From Rhodanobacter sp. B05 (GTDB lineage Bacteria > Pseudomonadota > Gammaproteobacteria > Xanthomonadales > Rhodanobacteraceae), in contig NZ_MUNU01000010.1 in assembly GCF_002001085.1 (NCBI RefSeq), forward strand, positions 124,001-188,000: a DNA stretch of 64,000 nucleotides, in the 5' to 3' direction. Below, in pieces: positions 19,014 to 27,899 of the stretch. Both the position numbers and the translations under genes were made by a program. Within the stretch, counting starts at the first letter, position 1. The number at the start of each line of letters is the position of its first letter. Under the pieces are notes generated by a model. It worked only from the letters and a program-made list of their open reading frames with translations, made no database searches and was not told where the DNA came from.

Positions 19014-20450
19014 TCAGGCCGCCGTATAGGCCGTCTTCACCGTCGTATAGAACTCGGCGGCATAGCGCCCCTGTTCCCTTGCGCCATAACTCGATCCCTT
19101 GCTGCCGCCAAACGCCACATGGGGATCGACGCCCGCGGTCGGCAGATTGACCATCGCCATGCCAACCTTGGCGTGACGTTTGAAATGGGTCGCATGCTTC
19201 AGCGATGTCGTGCAGATGCCGGCACACAGTCCGAACTGGGTATCGTTGGCCAGCGCCAGCGCATGCTCGTAACCATCCGCCGGCATGACACAGGCGACCG
19301 GTCCGAAAATTTCCTCGGTGGCTATGCGGTGTCCCGGCTCGGCGGCAAACAGCGCTGGCTGCAGGTAGTAGCCGCGAGGACCGGGATCCAGCCGCTCGCC
19401 GCCCCATAGCAAGCTGGCGCCTTCGTCTTTGCCGATCTGGAGGTAGGACAGGTCCTGATCTAGCTGTTGCTGACTGGCCACCGGACCGATGTCGGTATCC
19501 GGCCCCACCGCGGGTCCGACCTTCAGCGCGGCAAGCTTCTGCTGCAGGCGCGCGACGAACTCATCATGGACGGCCGACTCCACAATCAACCGGCTGGAGG
19601 CCGTGCAGCGCTGCCCCGTGGAAAAGTACGCGCCATTGAGCGCACATTGGACGGCGTTGTCCAGGTCGGCGTCAGCCAACACGATCAGCGGATTCTTGCC
19701 ACCCATTTCAAGCTGGATCTTCAGCCCGCGTGCGGCGGCGGAGCGCAGCAAATGGTTGCCGGTGGCAACCGATCCGGTGAAGCTCAGTGCATCGATTCCG
19801 GGTGCATCAACAATCGCCTGACCCACGGTCGGCCCGCCACCGATGAGCAGGTTGAATGCGCCCTCGGGCAGGCCGGCCCGGCTGATGATCTCCGCCAGCG
19901 CCCACGCACAGCCCGGCACGGCCTCGGCCGGCTTGAATACCACCGTATTGCCATACGCCAATGCCGGCGCGATCTTCCAGGCCGGTATGGCCAGCGGAAA
20001 ATTCCAGGGCGCGATGATTCCTACCACGCCCACCGGTTCACGCATGATCTCGATGCCGACTCCGGGGCGCGTGGAGGCCATACACTCACCGGGAATGCGC
20101 AGGGCCTCACCCGCAAAAAACTTGAAGATCTGCCCGGCACGGGCGGCCTCACCGATGCCTTCGGGCAATGACTTGCCCTCCTCCAGCGCCAGCAGGCGAC
20201 CGAGTTCGGCCTTGCGCGCAAGAATTTCGCTGCCGATGGTATCCAGTATGTCGGCGCGCTGCTGTGGGGTCGTGGCCGCCCAGGCAGGTTGCGCCTTTTG
20301 CGCAGCACCGACCGCATCAAGTGTGCGCTGAGCGTCGACGACTCCAAACTCGCCCACCGGAGAATCGAGATCAGACGGATTTTCGTCGGCGGTAATGTTG
20401 GAGCCGGCAACCCACTCGCCCGCGATATAACTCTGGAATGTCTTGATCAT
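19014..20450 (-). CDS. Alpha-ketoglutarate semialdehyde (2,5-dioxovalerate) dehydrogenase
   Basis: This 478-residue NAD(P)-dependent aldehyde dehydrogenase contains IIAPWNFPLAIP, catalytic Glu248 in LEMGGKNP and catalytic Cys282 in GQRCTAS. The SSALDH/KGSADH group oxidises alpha-ketoglutarate semialdehyde to alpha-ketoglutarate, the last step of non-phosphorylative L-arabinose (and D-xylose or galactarate) breakdown. Its neighbour AraD1 makes exactly that substrate, with a gap of only 29 bp, which supports the assignment. Confidence 0.9.
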   Translation of the reverse strand: MIKTFQSYIAGEWVAGSNITADENPSDLDSPVGEFGVVDAQRTLDAVGAAQKAQPAWAATTPQQRADILDTIGSEILARKAELGRLLALEEGKSLPEGIGEAARAGQIFKFFAGEALRIPGECMASTRPGVGIEIMREPVGVVGIIAPWNFPLAIPAWKIAPALAYGNTVVFKPAEAVPGCAWALAEIISRAGLPEGAFNLLIGGGPTVGQAIVDAPGIDALSFTGSVATGNHLLRSAAARGLKIQLEMGGKNPLIVLADADLDNAVQCALNGAYFSTGQRCTASSRLIVESAVHDEFVARLQQKLAALKVGPAVGPDTDIGPVASQQQLDQDLSYLQIGKDEGASLLWGGERLDPGPRGYYLQPALFAAEPGHRIATEEIFGPVACVMPADGYEHALALANDTQFGLCAGICTTSLKHATHFKRHAKVGMAMVNLPTAGVDPHVAFGGSKGSSYGAREQGRYAAEFYTTVKTAYTAA

Positions 20451-20479
20451 GAATAGCGTTGCCTTTTGAACGAATGGGG

Positions 20480-21490
20480 TTAAGCGGGCTGGACACCACC
20501 TATTGAAAATTCGTCGTCGACCGCCTGCAGCGTGTTGCGCAGGGGTGCGCCCATGGCAGGCAGGTCGATCTCGAACTCATCACCGGGTTCAACCCGCACG
20601 TCATCGGCAAAACTCAAGGTCGCCGTGCCCATGAAATGCAAATGGACATCACCGGGACGACGATGAGCCGCGTATTTGAAATGATGGTATTCAAGGTTAT
20701 CCAGCGAGTGGCACATGTTCGCCTCGCCGGTCAGAAAGGCTTTTTCCCAGATGACCTTGCCCTGGCGGCGTATCCGACTCGATCCGCGAAGATCATCCGG
20801 CAGTGCGCCAATCCACAGCTCTGGCCCCACCGCGCACTGTCGCAATTTCGAGTGGGCGAGATACAGATAGTTTTGTCGTTCGGTGACGTGGTCGGAAAAC
20901 TCGTTGCCGATCGCGAAGCCCAGACGCCGCGGCGTTCCGGCCTTGTCGACCATGTACAGGCCCACCAGCTCCGGCTCCTCGCCGGCATCCAGCGCAAAAC
21001 CCGGCGACGACAAAGCCGCTCCGGGCGCCACCACCATATGACCGTTGCCCTTGTAGAACCACTCCGGCTGCGCGCCAGGCCGACCACCTTCAGGCCGGCC
21101 ACCCTCAACGCCCCAGCGGAACACACGCATCGAATCGGTCATCGCCTCTTCCTCGACTTGATGCTTCGTTTCCTGTTGATGCATGGCGTCGCGCGCCGCC
21201 GCGCTGCCGGTGTGCGTGAGACCGGTACCGGTCACCAGACAATGCGCGGGATCAGGATGCTGAAGTGGCGTCAGCACACGCCCATCGAGAAGCAATTGAG
21301 CGTAGTCAAATGTCGCATCGCGTGGACTTTCACTGATCAGCGTCGCCAGCGACTGACCCGAGGCAAGGGCCTTCTGCGCCAAGGTATAGATGGACTGGGA
21401 ACCACGCAGCGCCTCAACTGTTGCGCCACTGGCATTGACCTCACCCACGCGGGGCATCCGGGCATCATCGACGAACTGGATCAATCGCAT
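20480..21490 (-). CDS. AraD1/GguC family 2-keto-3-deoxy-L-arabonate dehydratase
   Basis: This 336-residue protein belongs to the fumarylacetoacetate-hydrolase-like AraD1 (GguC) family. Visible parts include TGTGLTHTGSAA, the EPELVGLYMVD acidic metal-site segment and GNEFSDHV. Some members of this family dehydrate L-2-keto-3-deoxyarabonate to alpha-ketoglutarate semialdehyde. Placement before the semialdehyde dehydrogenase and next to a divergent LysR gene fits. Two ATGs 9 nt apart are possible starts; neither has a strong ribosome site. Confidence 0.82.
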   Translation of the reverse strand: MRLIQFVDDARMPRVGEVNASGATVEALRGSQSIYTLAQKALASGQSLATLISESPRDATFDYAQLLLDGRVLTPLQHPDPAHCLVTGTGLTHTGSAAARDAMHQQETKHQVEEEAMTDSMRVFRWGVEGGRPEGGRPGAQPEWFYKGNGHMVVAPGAALSSPGFALDAGEEPELVGLYMVDKAGTPRRLGFAIGNEFSDHVTERQNYLYLAHSKLRQCAVGPELWIGALPDDLRGSSRIRRQGKVIWEKAFLTGEANMCHSLDNLEYHHFKYAAHRRPGDVHLHFMGTATLSFADDVRVEPGDEFEIDLPAMGAPLRNTLQAVDDEFSIGGVQPA

Positions 21491-21499
21491 ACAGACCAT

Positions 21500-21667
21500 T
21501 CCGACAGCTGGAGAATGCGCCCGGGAAAGCCGGGACTCGCGCAGGGCGAGTCATCCATGCCTCTCCCGGTTGTGACCCATTCTGCCCGGCTCATATATAT
21601 GCAACAAATATAGTTTTTCGGTCAATTGATATGAATAAATGTATGCTTTGGCAAAGGAGGAGCCGTC
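21500..21667. promoter_or_regulatory. Divergent control region between the AraD1 operon and the LysR gene
   Basis: This gap is AT-rich at 21590-21645, unlike its surroundings. It holds TTGACC on the minus strand (a possible -35 of the AraD1 operon), alternating TATATA, and the octamer ATTGATAT at 21625-21632. The same octamer or its complement recurs upstream of both L-arabonate dehydratase copies, which suggests a shared LysR-bound operator. Confidence 0.5.
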
Positions 21668-22624
21668 ATGTCGCACACAAATCCCTGGTTCTTGCGTGCG
21701 CGCCTCAAGACGCGGCAACTGCTGCTGCTTGTCGCCATCGACGAGGAGGGCAACATTCACCGCGCCGCGGAGGCGCTCAACGTGTCGCAGCCGGCGGCAT
21801 CGAAACTGCTCAAGGACCTCGAGGACATGATGGATGTTCAGTTGTTCGAACGCCTGCCACGCGGCATGCGCGCCACGTTGTATGGCGAAGTGATGATCCG
21901 CCATGCGCGCATTGCCCTGGCCAGCCTCGGAGAAGCCGGCTCCGAGATCGAGTCGCTCAGGGAAGGCTATGCCGGCAATGTGCGTGTGGGCGCTATCCAG
22001 GGCCCCGCCGTCACATTGATTCCCGAGGCGATCAACCGCGCGATCCTGGAGCGCCCATTGCTGCGCGTCTCGTTGCTGGTCGAGAGCAGCGACGTGCTGC
22101 TGGAGCGTCTGGAACAGAGCAAGCTGGATATCCTGGTCGCCCGGCTATTCGCCCAGCACGACAAGAGTCGACTTCACTACCAGGCCCTGACCGAGGAAAA
22201 GATCTGCGCCATTGTGCGCCCCGACCATCCGCTCCTTTCCCTGAAGCGGCCCTCACTCACCGACATGGCGCCATACGGATGGATCGTGCCACCACCGGGC
22301 AGTGTGCTGCGACACCGTTTCGAGTTGATGTTCCACAATGCCGGGCTGGCCTTGCCCGCACGCCTGATCGAGTCAACAGCACTGGTATTCGTGCTCAACA
22401 TGCTGCGGCGCACGGACTACATCAGCGCGATTCCCGCCGATGCGGCTGACTACTATGTCGCTCATGGCATGTTGTCGGTCGTGCCGACGAAGCTGTCATT
22501 CAAGATGGACGACTTCGGCATCATCACCCGCAAGGACTGGCTACTGTCACCGGCGGCCCAATGCATGCTGATCGCGCTCAAGGAGGCGGCCAGCGAAGTT
22601 TACGGGCTGCCACGCCTCGACTGA
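21668..22624 (+). CDS. LysR-family transcriptional regulator
   Basis: This 318-residue regulator has an N-terminal winged helix (residues about 15-75, with NIHRAAEALNVSQPAASKLL as the recognition part) and a C-terminal periplasmic-binding-like co-inducer domain. It resembles GbpR-type LysR proteins that control galactose or arabinose uptake. An AAAGGAGGAG ribosome site lies 7 nt before the ATG. It is divergent from the AraD1-dehydrogenase-transporter operon and upstream of the dehydrogenase/dehydratase pair, so control of L-arabinose catabolism is likely. Confidence 0.9.
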   Translation: MSHTNPWFLRARLKTRQLLLLVAIDEEGNIHRAAEALNVSQPAASKLLKDLEDMMDVQLFERLPRGMRATLYGEVMIRHARIALASLGEAGSEIESLREGYAGNVRVGAIQGPAVTLIPEAINRAILERPLLRVSLLVESSDVLLERLEQSKLDILVARLFAQHDKSRLHYQALTEEKICAIVRPDHPLLSLKRPSLTDMAPYGWIVPPPGSVLRHRFELMFHNAGLALPARLIESTALVFVLNMLRRTDYISAIPADAADYYVAHGMLSVVPTKLSFKMDDFGIITRKDWLLSPAAQCMLIALKEAASEVYGLPRLD

Positions 22625-22644
22625 CCAGGCCGACCGATTCGAGA

Positions 22645-23447
22645 TCAAGTCCAGCCCGCGTCGACAACGAACTCTTGCGCCGTGCATGCTTGCGATGCAT
22701 CGGAGGCGAGGAACAGGGCCATTGACGCGATGTCTGCGGGCATGATCTTGTCCGGCAGACACTGGCTCTTCATCCATTCCTTCTCGCTCTCGGCATCCAG
22801 CCACTGCGTCAACTGCCGCTCTGTCATGACCCATCCCGGGCTGAGCACGTTGATGCGGATCCGGTGCTCGCCCAGCGATTTGGCCATGCCGCGCATCATG
22901 CCGTTCATGGACGACTTGGCCGTCGCATAACACGGGTAGCTTGCATTCTTGGTCTGCCATCCGGTCGAGCCCAGATTGATGATGGAACCGCGTCCCTGGC
23001 CACGCATGCCCGGCACCACGGCCTGGATCGCGAAAAATGCGGCGCGCTGGTTGATGCCAATCCGCTGGTCCCAATAGGCCGGCGTTACGTCCTCGAGCGC
23101 ATGACGATCGTCGCTGCCCACGTTGTTGAGCAACACGTCGAACGTTCCCAGCGCCTGCGCCACATCAGTAATGGCCTGCTGCAATGAGTGCACGTCGGTC
23201 ACGTCGCAACATCTCCACCACGGTGCGGGACCGAGATCCCGCATACGCCCGATCGGCGCATGGCTCGCCCTCTCATCGATGTCGACGAATGCCACTTGTG
23301 CGCCCTGGCGCGTGAATGCCTCTACCGGCGCGGCACCGATGCCGCTACCGCCACGGCGAAGAACACTCTGCGTCCGCGCAAGTCCGGATAAACCGCGTCG
23401 AGACTGGTCGCATGACGTCCACCGCCTTGAACTGATGATCCTGCCAT
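22645..23447 (-). pseudogene. SDR sugar 1-dehydrogenase with a frameshift near the NAD motif
   Basis: The body is a short-chain dehydrogenase: GSGIGAA cofactor loop, NNVGSD, catalytic Tyr and Lys in YPCYATAKSS, and C-terminal VDAGW. The natural start is the ATG at 23447 (ribosome site AGAGAGG about 10 nt before), giving DAVYPDLRGRRVFF. That frame continues as AVAVA, while the GGSGIG loop lies in a different frame. One base appears to be missing at about 23343-23365. The gene family and neighbours point to L-arabinose (or galactose) 1-dehydrogenase. It is a pseudogene, or the assembly has an indel. Confidence 0.75.
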
Positions 23448-23614
23448 GGTTGCTCATCCTCTCTTTTAATATATGTATATATGTATATCAATTTTAATGA
23501 AACTGTTATTTTATTTGTATCAAAATGCTCTGTAGTCTGCGCCCTGTAAAAGCGGATTTGCTTGCAGCAAGTCAGCGGATCTGCGGATCCTCAGCAAAGG
23601 GCCTTGGACGCACC
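23448..23614. promoter_or_regulatory. Divergent promoter region between the SDR gene and the truncated dehydratase
   Basis: A strongly AT-rich tract at 23463-23525 contains alternating TATATGTATA and the octamer ATATCAAT (23485-23492). It is followed by TTATTTTATTTGTAT and TGCGCCCTGT, which recur in the same order at about 25838-25880 before the intact dehydratase. It looks like the older or sister copy of the same control region. Confidence 0.55.
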
Positions 23615-23955
23615 ATGAGCGCTACCAAAGACATAAAAAGACGTAGCCAATCCTGGTTTGGCCACTCCGGCAAGCGCGGCTTTCTTTATCGAAGCTGGCT
23701 GAAGAACCAGGGCTATCCCAGCGACCTGTTCGACGGCCGCCCGGTGATTGGCATATGCAATACGTGGTCCGAACTGACGCCCTGCAACGGGCATTTCCGC
23801 GAGCTGGCGGAATACGTGAAACGTGGCGTCTACGAAGCTGGCGGGTTCCCGCTCGAATTTCCCGTCATGTCCCTGGGCGAGACCCAAATGCGTCCGACGG
23901 CGATGCTGTTCCGCAACCTGGCCAGCATGGACGTGGAAGAATCCATCCGCGCCAA
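23615..23955 (+). repeat. Direct repeat, copy 1 of the dehydratase 5' segment
   Basis: Copy 2 is 25946-26286; the offset is 2331 bp. The two differ at about six positions of 341, without gaps. Upstream of the start codon about 30 bp are also alike; further upstream the similarity falls off but stays recognisable through the promoter and into the divergent SDR start. Confidence 0.9.
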
Positions 23956-24004
23956 GCCACCGGAATACCGTGCAGTCAACCGATGCACCGGCACGCCCGG
24001 ATGA
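23615..24004 (+). pseudogene. L-arabonate dehydratase, 5' fragment (truncated duplicate)
   Basis: The first 341 bp match the intact dehydratase at 25946-26286 with about six differences by eye, including the SELTPCNGH cysteine motif. The match ends abruptly after ESIRA at 23955. Fifteen or so unrelated codons follow before a stop. About 80% of the gene is missing, including the second and third cluster cysteines, so the product cannot be active. Confidence 0.9.
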
Positions 24005-24098
24005 AGGGTGCTGCAGCTTCCTGGCAAGAACCGCGGCGTCAGCGGAATCTTCCAAATCAGGGAGAACCGCCATCATCCACATGTTGAAGGGATTTGAG

Positions 24099-25328
24099 AT
24101 GAACACCAAGCGCATAGTACTGCTCGTGTTAGGCATCTTGCTGGGTGCCGCTGCCTGCGGCAATAGCTGGGCTCAAAAGGCTGAAGGCCTGGCCAGCACC
24201 CCGCAAATGGGCTGGAACAGCTGGAACAAATTTGCCTGCAATATCGACGAGCGCCTGATCCGCGAGACCGCCGATGCCATGGTCAAGTCGGGCCTGAAGG
24301 ACGCCGGCTACCAGTACGTGAACATCGACGATTGCTGGCAAGGCCAGCGCGACGCCGACGGCAACATCCAGCCCGACCCCACGCGCTTCCCATCCGGCAT
24401 GAAGGCGCTGGCGGACTATGTGCATGGCAAGGGACTCAAGCTGGGCATCTACTCGGACGCCGGCGCAACCACCTGCGACGGCCGTCCCGGTAGCCGCGGC
24501 CACGAGTATCAGGATGCGCGGACCTATGCGCGCTGGGGCATCGATTACGTCAAGTACGACTGGTGCGACGCCCAAGGCCTAAACGCCGAAGCGGCCTACA
24601 CCACGATGCGCGACGCGATCGCCAAGTCGGGCCGTCCAATGCTGTTCAGCGCGTGCGAATGGGGCATGAGCAAGCCGTGGGAGTGGGCCGGCCAGGTTGC
24701 CAATTCGTGGCGCACCACGCCTGATATCTATAATTGCTTCGACTGCGAATTCAGTCCCGGTTTCTCGACTGGTCTGGGCGTGCTGCGCATCCTTGACAGG
24801 CAGGCAGGCCTGCGCAAGTTCGCAGGGCCCGGCCACTGGAACGATATGGACATGCTCGAAGTGGGCAACGGCATGAGCGAGGATGAAGACCGCGCCCAAA
24901 TGTCGATCTGGGCCATGATGGCCTCGCCCCTCATCCTGGGCAACGACCTGCGTTCCATGTCCGAGTCGACCCGCCGCATCCTGACCAACCCCGGTGTGAT
25001 TGCGGTGAGCCAGGACAAGCTGGGTGTGGAGGCGCTGCGCGTCTTGGCCGACGGTCCGCTGGAGATCTATGCGAAGCCGCTCGACGGCGGCCAATGGGCA
25101 CTGATGTTCCTGAACCGCTCCACCCAGGCTATTGATGTTCACCATGACTGGAAGGCGCAAGTCCTGACCGATGACCTGAGCAAGCGATCGGTCGATTTCA
25201 AGCAGACTGTCTACCGCTGGTCCGACCTGTGGACCAAGAAGACGGGCGACACCAGCACCACGCTGCAAGCGCGGCTTGCGCCGCACAGCGTGCTGATGCT
25301 GCTCCTGACCGGCCCTGCGAAACCATAG
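24099..25328 (+). CDS. GH27 alpha-galactosidase, exported
   Basis: This 409-residue GH27 enzyme has a signal peptide (about 1-26, lipobox-like LGAAAC at 15-20). Motifs are TPQMGWNSWNKF, YVNIDDCW, nucleophile Asp154 in YVKYDWCD and acid/base Asp209 in WRTTPDI. It releases alpha-linked galactose; some GH27 members instead cleave beta-L-arabinopyranosides. The ATG at 24099 has GAAGGG upstream. It lies inside the duplicated dehydratase segment, between the truncated copy and an IS110 relic, so it probably arrived or was rearranged with them. Confidence 0.88.
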   Translation: MNTKRIVLLVLGILLGAAACGNSWAQKAEGLASTPQMGWNSWNKFACNIDERLIRETADAMVKSGLKDAGYQYVNIDDCWQGQRDADGNIQPDPTRFPSGMKALADYVHGKGLKLGIYSDAGATTCDGRPGSRGHEYQDARTYARWGIDYVKYDWCDAQGLNAEAAYTTMRDAIAKSGRPMLFSACEWGMSKPWEWAGQVANSWRTTPDIYNCFDCEFSPGFSTGLGVLRILDRQAGLRKFAGPGHWNDMDMLEVGNGMSEDEDRAQMSIWAMMASPLILGNDLRSMSESTRRILTNPGVIAVSQDKLGVEALRVLADGPLEIYAKPLDGGQWALMFLNRSTQAIDVHHDWKAQVLTDDLSKRSVDFKQTVYRWSDLWTKKTGDTSTTLQARLAPHSVLMLLLTGPAKP

Positions 25329-25361
25329 GGCACGCCGGGCTGCGCGGCGCGCAAGGAGTCC

Positions 25362-25690
25362 TTACCTCACGATGCCCTTGCCAAGCGCGGCCCAATAAAT
25401 CCCGGCGCCTATCCACCGTTGCTCTGGTGTGGCCTTCTCGGTGACCACGGCCTTGGCCCGCTGCAGGCTGCTGCAGGCGCCCTGGATCAGCAACGTGCGC
25501 AGATACGCATCGCCACGACAGCTGATCTCACCCAGTCGCGCATGCCCGCCGCTGGAGTGCTGAATAGGCACCGAACCGAGCCAGGCGGCCATTTGTCGAC
25601 CCTGCTTGAACTCGCAGGCGTGGCCGACCGTGGCCATGACCGCATCGGCGGTGATCGCGCCGACGTCAATGATGGCCCGCAACCGTACAC
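25362..25690 (-). mobile_element. IS110-family transposase, C-terminal relic
   Basis: About 105 residues match the C-terminal Transposase_20 domain of IS110/IS902-type recombinases: DVGAITADAVMATVGHACEF, then GRQMAAWLGSVP, HSSGGHARLGEIS and GDAYLRTLLIQGA. The N-terminal DEDD catalytic domain is absent. Its 5' side is joined to a relic of the SDR gene start. No terminal repeats are visible, as is normal for IS110. Confidence 0.82.
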
Positions 25691-25780
25691 AGCGCTCACT
25701 CGTCGCGCGCGCAGGTCTGGATAGACCGCATCTGACGTGGCCGCACTACGGCCATCGTGCCGAACTGACGAGGCCAGCAT
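25691..25780 (-). pseudogene. SDR dehydrogenase N-terminal relic
   Basis: The frame from ATG at 25780 reads DAVYPDLRARRVS, matching DAVYPDLRGRRVF at the start of the frameshifted SDR at 23447, with related bases around it. After about 30 codons it runs into the IS110 relic. It keeps the divergent orientation and spacing to the dehydratase seen in the other copy, so it is the second end of the same duplicated segment. Confidence 0.7.
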
Positions 25781-25804
25781 GGGTGTCGATCTCCCCTTAT
25801 TTGC

Positions 25805-25826
25805 ATATCAATATATGTATTGATAT
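25805..25826. promoter_or_regulatory. Perfect palindromic operator candidate upstream of L-arabonate dehydratase
   Basis: ATATCAATA (25805-25813), a 4-nt centre TATG, and TATTGATAT (25818-25826) form a perfect 9-bp inverted repeat. It is 120 bp upstream of the dehydratase start. The half-site ATATCAAT/ATTGATAT is also present at 21625-21632 and 23485-23492, next to the LysR gene and the truncated copy. This makes it a good candidate for the binding site of the LysR protein. Confidence 0.55.
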
Positions 25827-25945
25827 TACATAAATTGTTATTTTATTTGTATGAATATGCCTTGTAGGCTGCGCCCTGTGAGGCACGCTTGTTTACAAGC
25901 ATTCCTGAGGATTCACGGATCCTCAGCAAAGGACGTTGGACACCC

Positions 25946-26286
25946 ATGAGCGCTCCCAAAGACATAAAAAGACGTAGCCAATCCTGGTTTGGCCACTCCG
26001 GCAAGAGCGGCTTTCTTTATCGAAGCTGGCTGAAGAACCAGGGCTATCCCAGCGACCTGTTCGACGGCCGTCCGGTGATTGGCATATGCAATACGTGGTC
26101 CGAACTGACGCCCTGCAACGGGCATTTCCGCGAGCTGGCGGAATACGTGAAACGTGGCGTCTACGAAGCCGGCGGGTTCCCGCTCGAATTTCCCGTCATG
26201 TCCCTGGGCGAGACGCAAATGCGTCCGACGGCGATGCTGTTCCGCAACCTGGCCAGCATGGATGTGGAAGAATCCATCCGCGCCAA
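25946..26286 (+). repeat. Direct repeat, copy 2 of the dehydratase 5' segment
   Basis: This is the intact-gene copy of the 341-bp repeat whose partner is 23615-23955. Confidence 0.9.
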
Positions 26287-27673
26287 TCCGATCGACGGTA
26301 TCGTGCTGCTGATGGGATGCGACAAGACAACGCCATCACTGATGATGGGCGCGGCCAGTTGCAACCTGCCCACCATCGGCGTGTCCGGCGGCCCGATGCT
26401 CACCGGTCGCTGGCGTGGCCAGAAACTCGGCTCCGGCACCGGCGTATGGAAAATGTCGGAAATGGTGCGCGCCGGCGAGATGAGCCAGGAAGATTTCGTC
26501 GAGGCCGAGTCATGCATGCATCGATCGAAAGGCGGTAGCTGCATGACCATGGGTACCGCCTCGACCATGGCCAATATGGTCGAGGCGCTAGGCATGTCAT
26601 TGCCCGAGAACGCCGCCATACCAGCCGTGGATTCACGCCGCTACCGGCTGGCCCAACTCAGTGGGCGACGCATCGTGCAGATGGTGCATGAAGACATGCG
26701 CATGTCGAAGATCATGACGCGCGAGGCATTCGAGAATGCCATTGTCGCCAATGCGGCCATCGGCGGATCAACCAATGCCGTCATACACCTGTTGGCTATG
26801 GCTGGCCGCATCGGCGTGGAGCTGAACCTGCAGGATTGGGATGACCTGGGTTCGAAACTTCCCTGCCTCGTCAATTTGCAACCCTCCGGCGAGCACCTGA
26901 TGGAGGATTACTACTACGCCGGCGGCCTGCCTGCGGTGCTGCGCGAAATTGCCCCGCACCTGCACCTCGACGCGATGACGGCGAACGGCAAGACGCTGGG
27001 CGAAAACATCGAGTCGGCACCCTGCTGGAATCGCGACGTCATCAAGACCGCCAGCGAACCTTTCAAAACCGAGGCCGGCATCGCCGTATTGCGCGGCAAC
27101 CTGGCGCCGAACGGCGCGGTGATCAAGCCTTCGGCTGCCTCACCGCATCTGCTCCAGCATCGCGGGCGGGCCGTCGTCTTCGAGAACATCGAGGAGCTGC
27201 ATGCGCTCATCGATGATGACTCACTGGATATCGATGAGCACTGCGTGATGGTGCTGAAGAACTGCGGCCCACGAGGCTATCCCGGCATGGCCGAAGTGGG
27301 CAACATGCCATTGCCGCCCAAGCTGCTCAAGCGGGGCATCACCGACATGGTGCGCATCTCCGACGGGCGCATGAGCGGCACCGCCTACGGAACCGTGATC
27401 CTGCACACCTCGCCCGAGGCCGCGGCAGGCGGCCCTCTGGCCCTGGTGCAGAATGGAGACACGATCGAGCTCGACGTGCCTGCACGGCGAATCCACCTGG
27501 ACGTGACCGAGGAAGAACTCTCGCGCCGGCGCAAGCTCTGGAAAGCACCCGACGTTCCCAAGCGGGGCTGGTACAAACTGTATGTGGATCACGTGCAGCA
27601 AGCTCACCTCGGTGCCGACCTCGATATCCTTGTCGGTAACAGCGGAAGCGATGTGCCGCGCGACTCACACTGA
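25946..27673 (+). CDS. araC: L-arabonate dehydratase (IlvD/Edd family)
   Basis: This 575-residue IlvD/Edd dehydratase has the iron-sulfur ligands Cys57 (ELTPCNGH), Cys125 (MGCDKTTPS) and a third Cys in SCMTMGTAS. The C-terminal swivel domain carries SDGRMSGTAYG. The group with the RSQSWFG N-terminus comprises sugar-acid dehydratases that act on L-arabonate, D-fuconate or D-xylonate. It would form 2-keto-3-deoxy-L-arabonate, the substrate of the AraD1 protein nearby. The start at 25946 is equivalent to that of the truncated copy. The symbol follows the bacterial arabonate pathway usage, not the E. coli regulator AraC. Confidence 0.86.
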   Translation: MSAPKDIKRRSQSWFGHSGKSGFLYRSWLKNQGYPSDLFDGRPVIGICNTWSELTPCNGHFRELAEYVKRGVYEAGGFPLEFPVMSLGETQMRPTAMLFRNLASMDVEESIRANPIDGIVLLMGCDKTTPSLMMGAASCNLPTIGVSGGPMLTGRWRGQKLGSGTGVWKMSEMVRAGEMSQEDFVEAESCMHRSKGGSCMTMGTASTMANMVEALGMSLPENAAIPAVDSRRYRLAQLSGRRIVQMVHEDMRMSKIMTREAFENAIVANAAIGGSTNAVIHLLAMAGRIGVELNLQDWDDLGSKLPCLVNLQPSGEHLMEDYYYAGGLPAVLREIAPHLHLDAMTANGKTLGENIESAPCWNRDVIKTASEPFKTEAGIAVLRGNLAPNGAVIKPSAASPHLLQHRGRAVVFENIEELHALIDDDSLDIDEHCVMVLKNCGPRGYPGMAEVGNMPLPPKLLKRGITDMVRISDGRMSGTAYGTVILHTSPEAAAGGPLALVQNGDTIELDVPARRIHLDVTEEELSRRRKLWKAPDVPKRGWYKLYVDHVQQAHLGADLDILVGNSGSDVPRDSH

Positions 27674-27733
27674 ATAGGTGTGCCGAGACCGCCGCTCAAC
27701 ATGATCGCGATACTGAGGTTGCCATGTTTGGTA

Positions 27734-27750
27734 ACACACTATACGTGTGT
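27734..27750. promoter_or_regulatory. Inverted repeat upstream of the GH127 gene
   Basis: ACACAC (27734-27739) and GTGTGT (27745-27750) flank TATAC in the 226-bp gap before the GH127 start. This is a short possible operator. It does not match the LysR-type or XylR-type motifs found elsewhere in the window. Confidence 0.3.
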
Positions 27751-27899
27751 ATAGACATCCATTCCAAAACTTCATGACTATGCAGCATTCCGCATCGAAA
27801 GACAGGAAAATGACACAAGACGACACCCTTGCATAACTGCAATATGGAAACGTGCATCGTCATTTAAGGTAAAGCACAGGCCAGTGCCACGGGAACAAC

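Noticed and set aside
24005..24098. In-frame upstream extension of the GH27 gene to 23823
   Set aside because: The extension overlaps the truncated dehydratase in another frame and has no signal peptide at its start; the ATG at 24099 gives a proper one.
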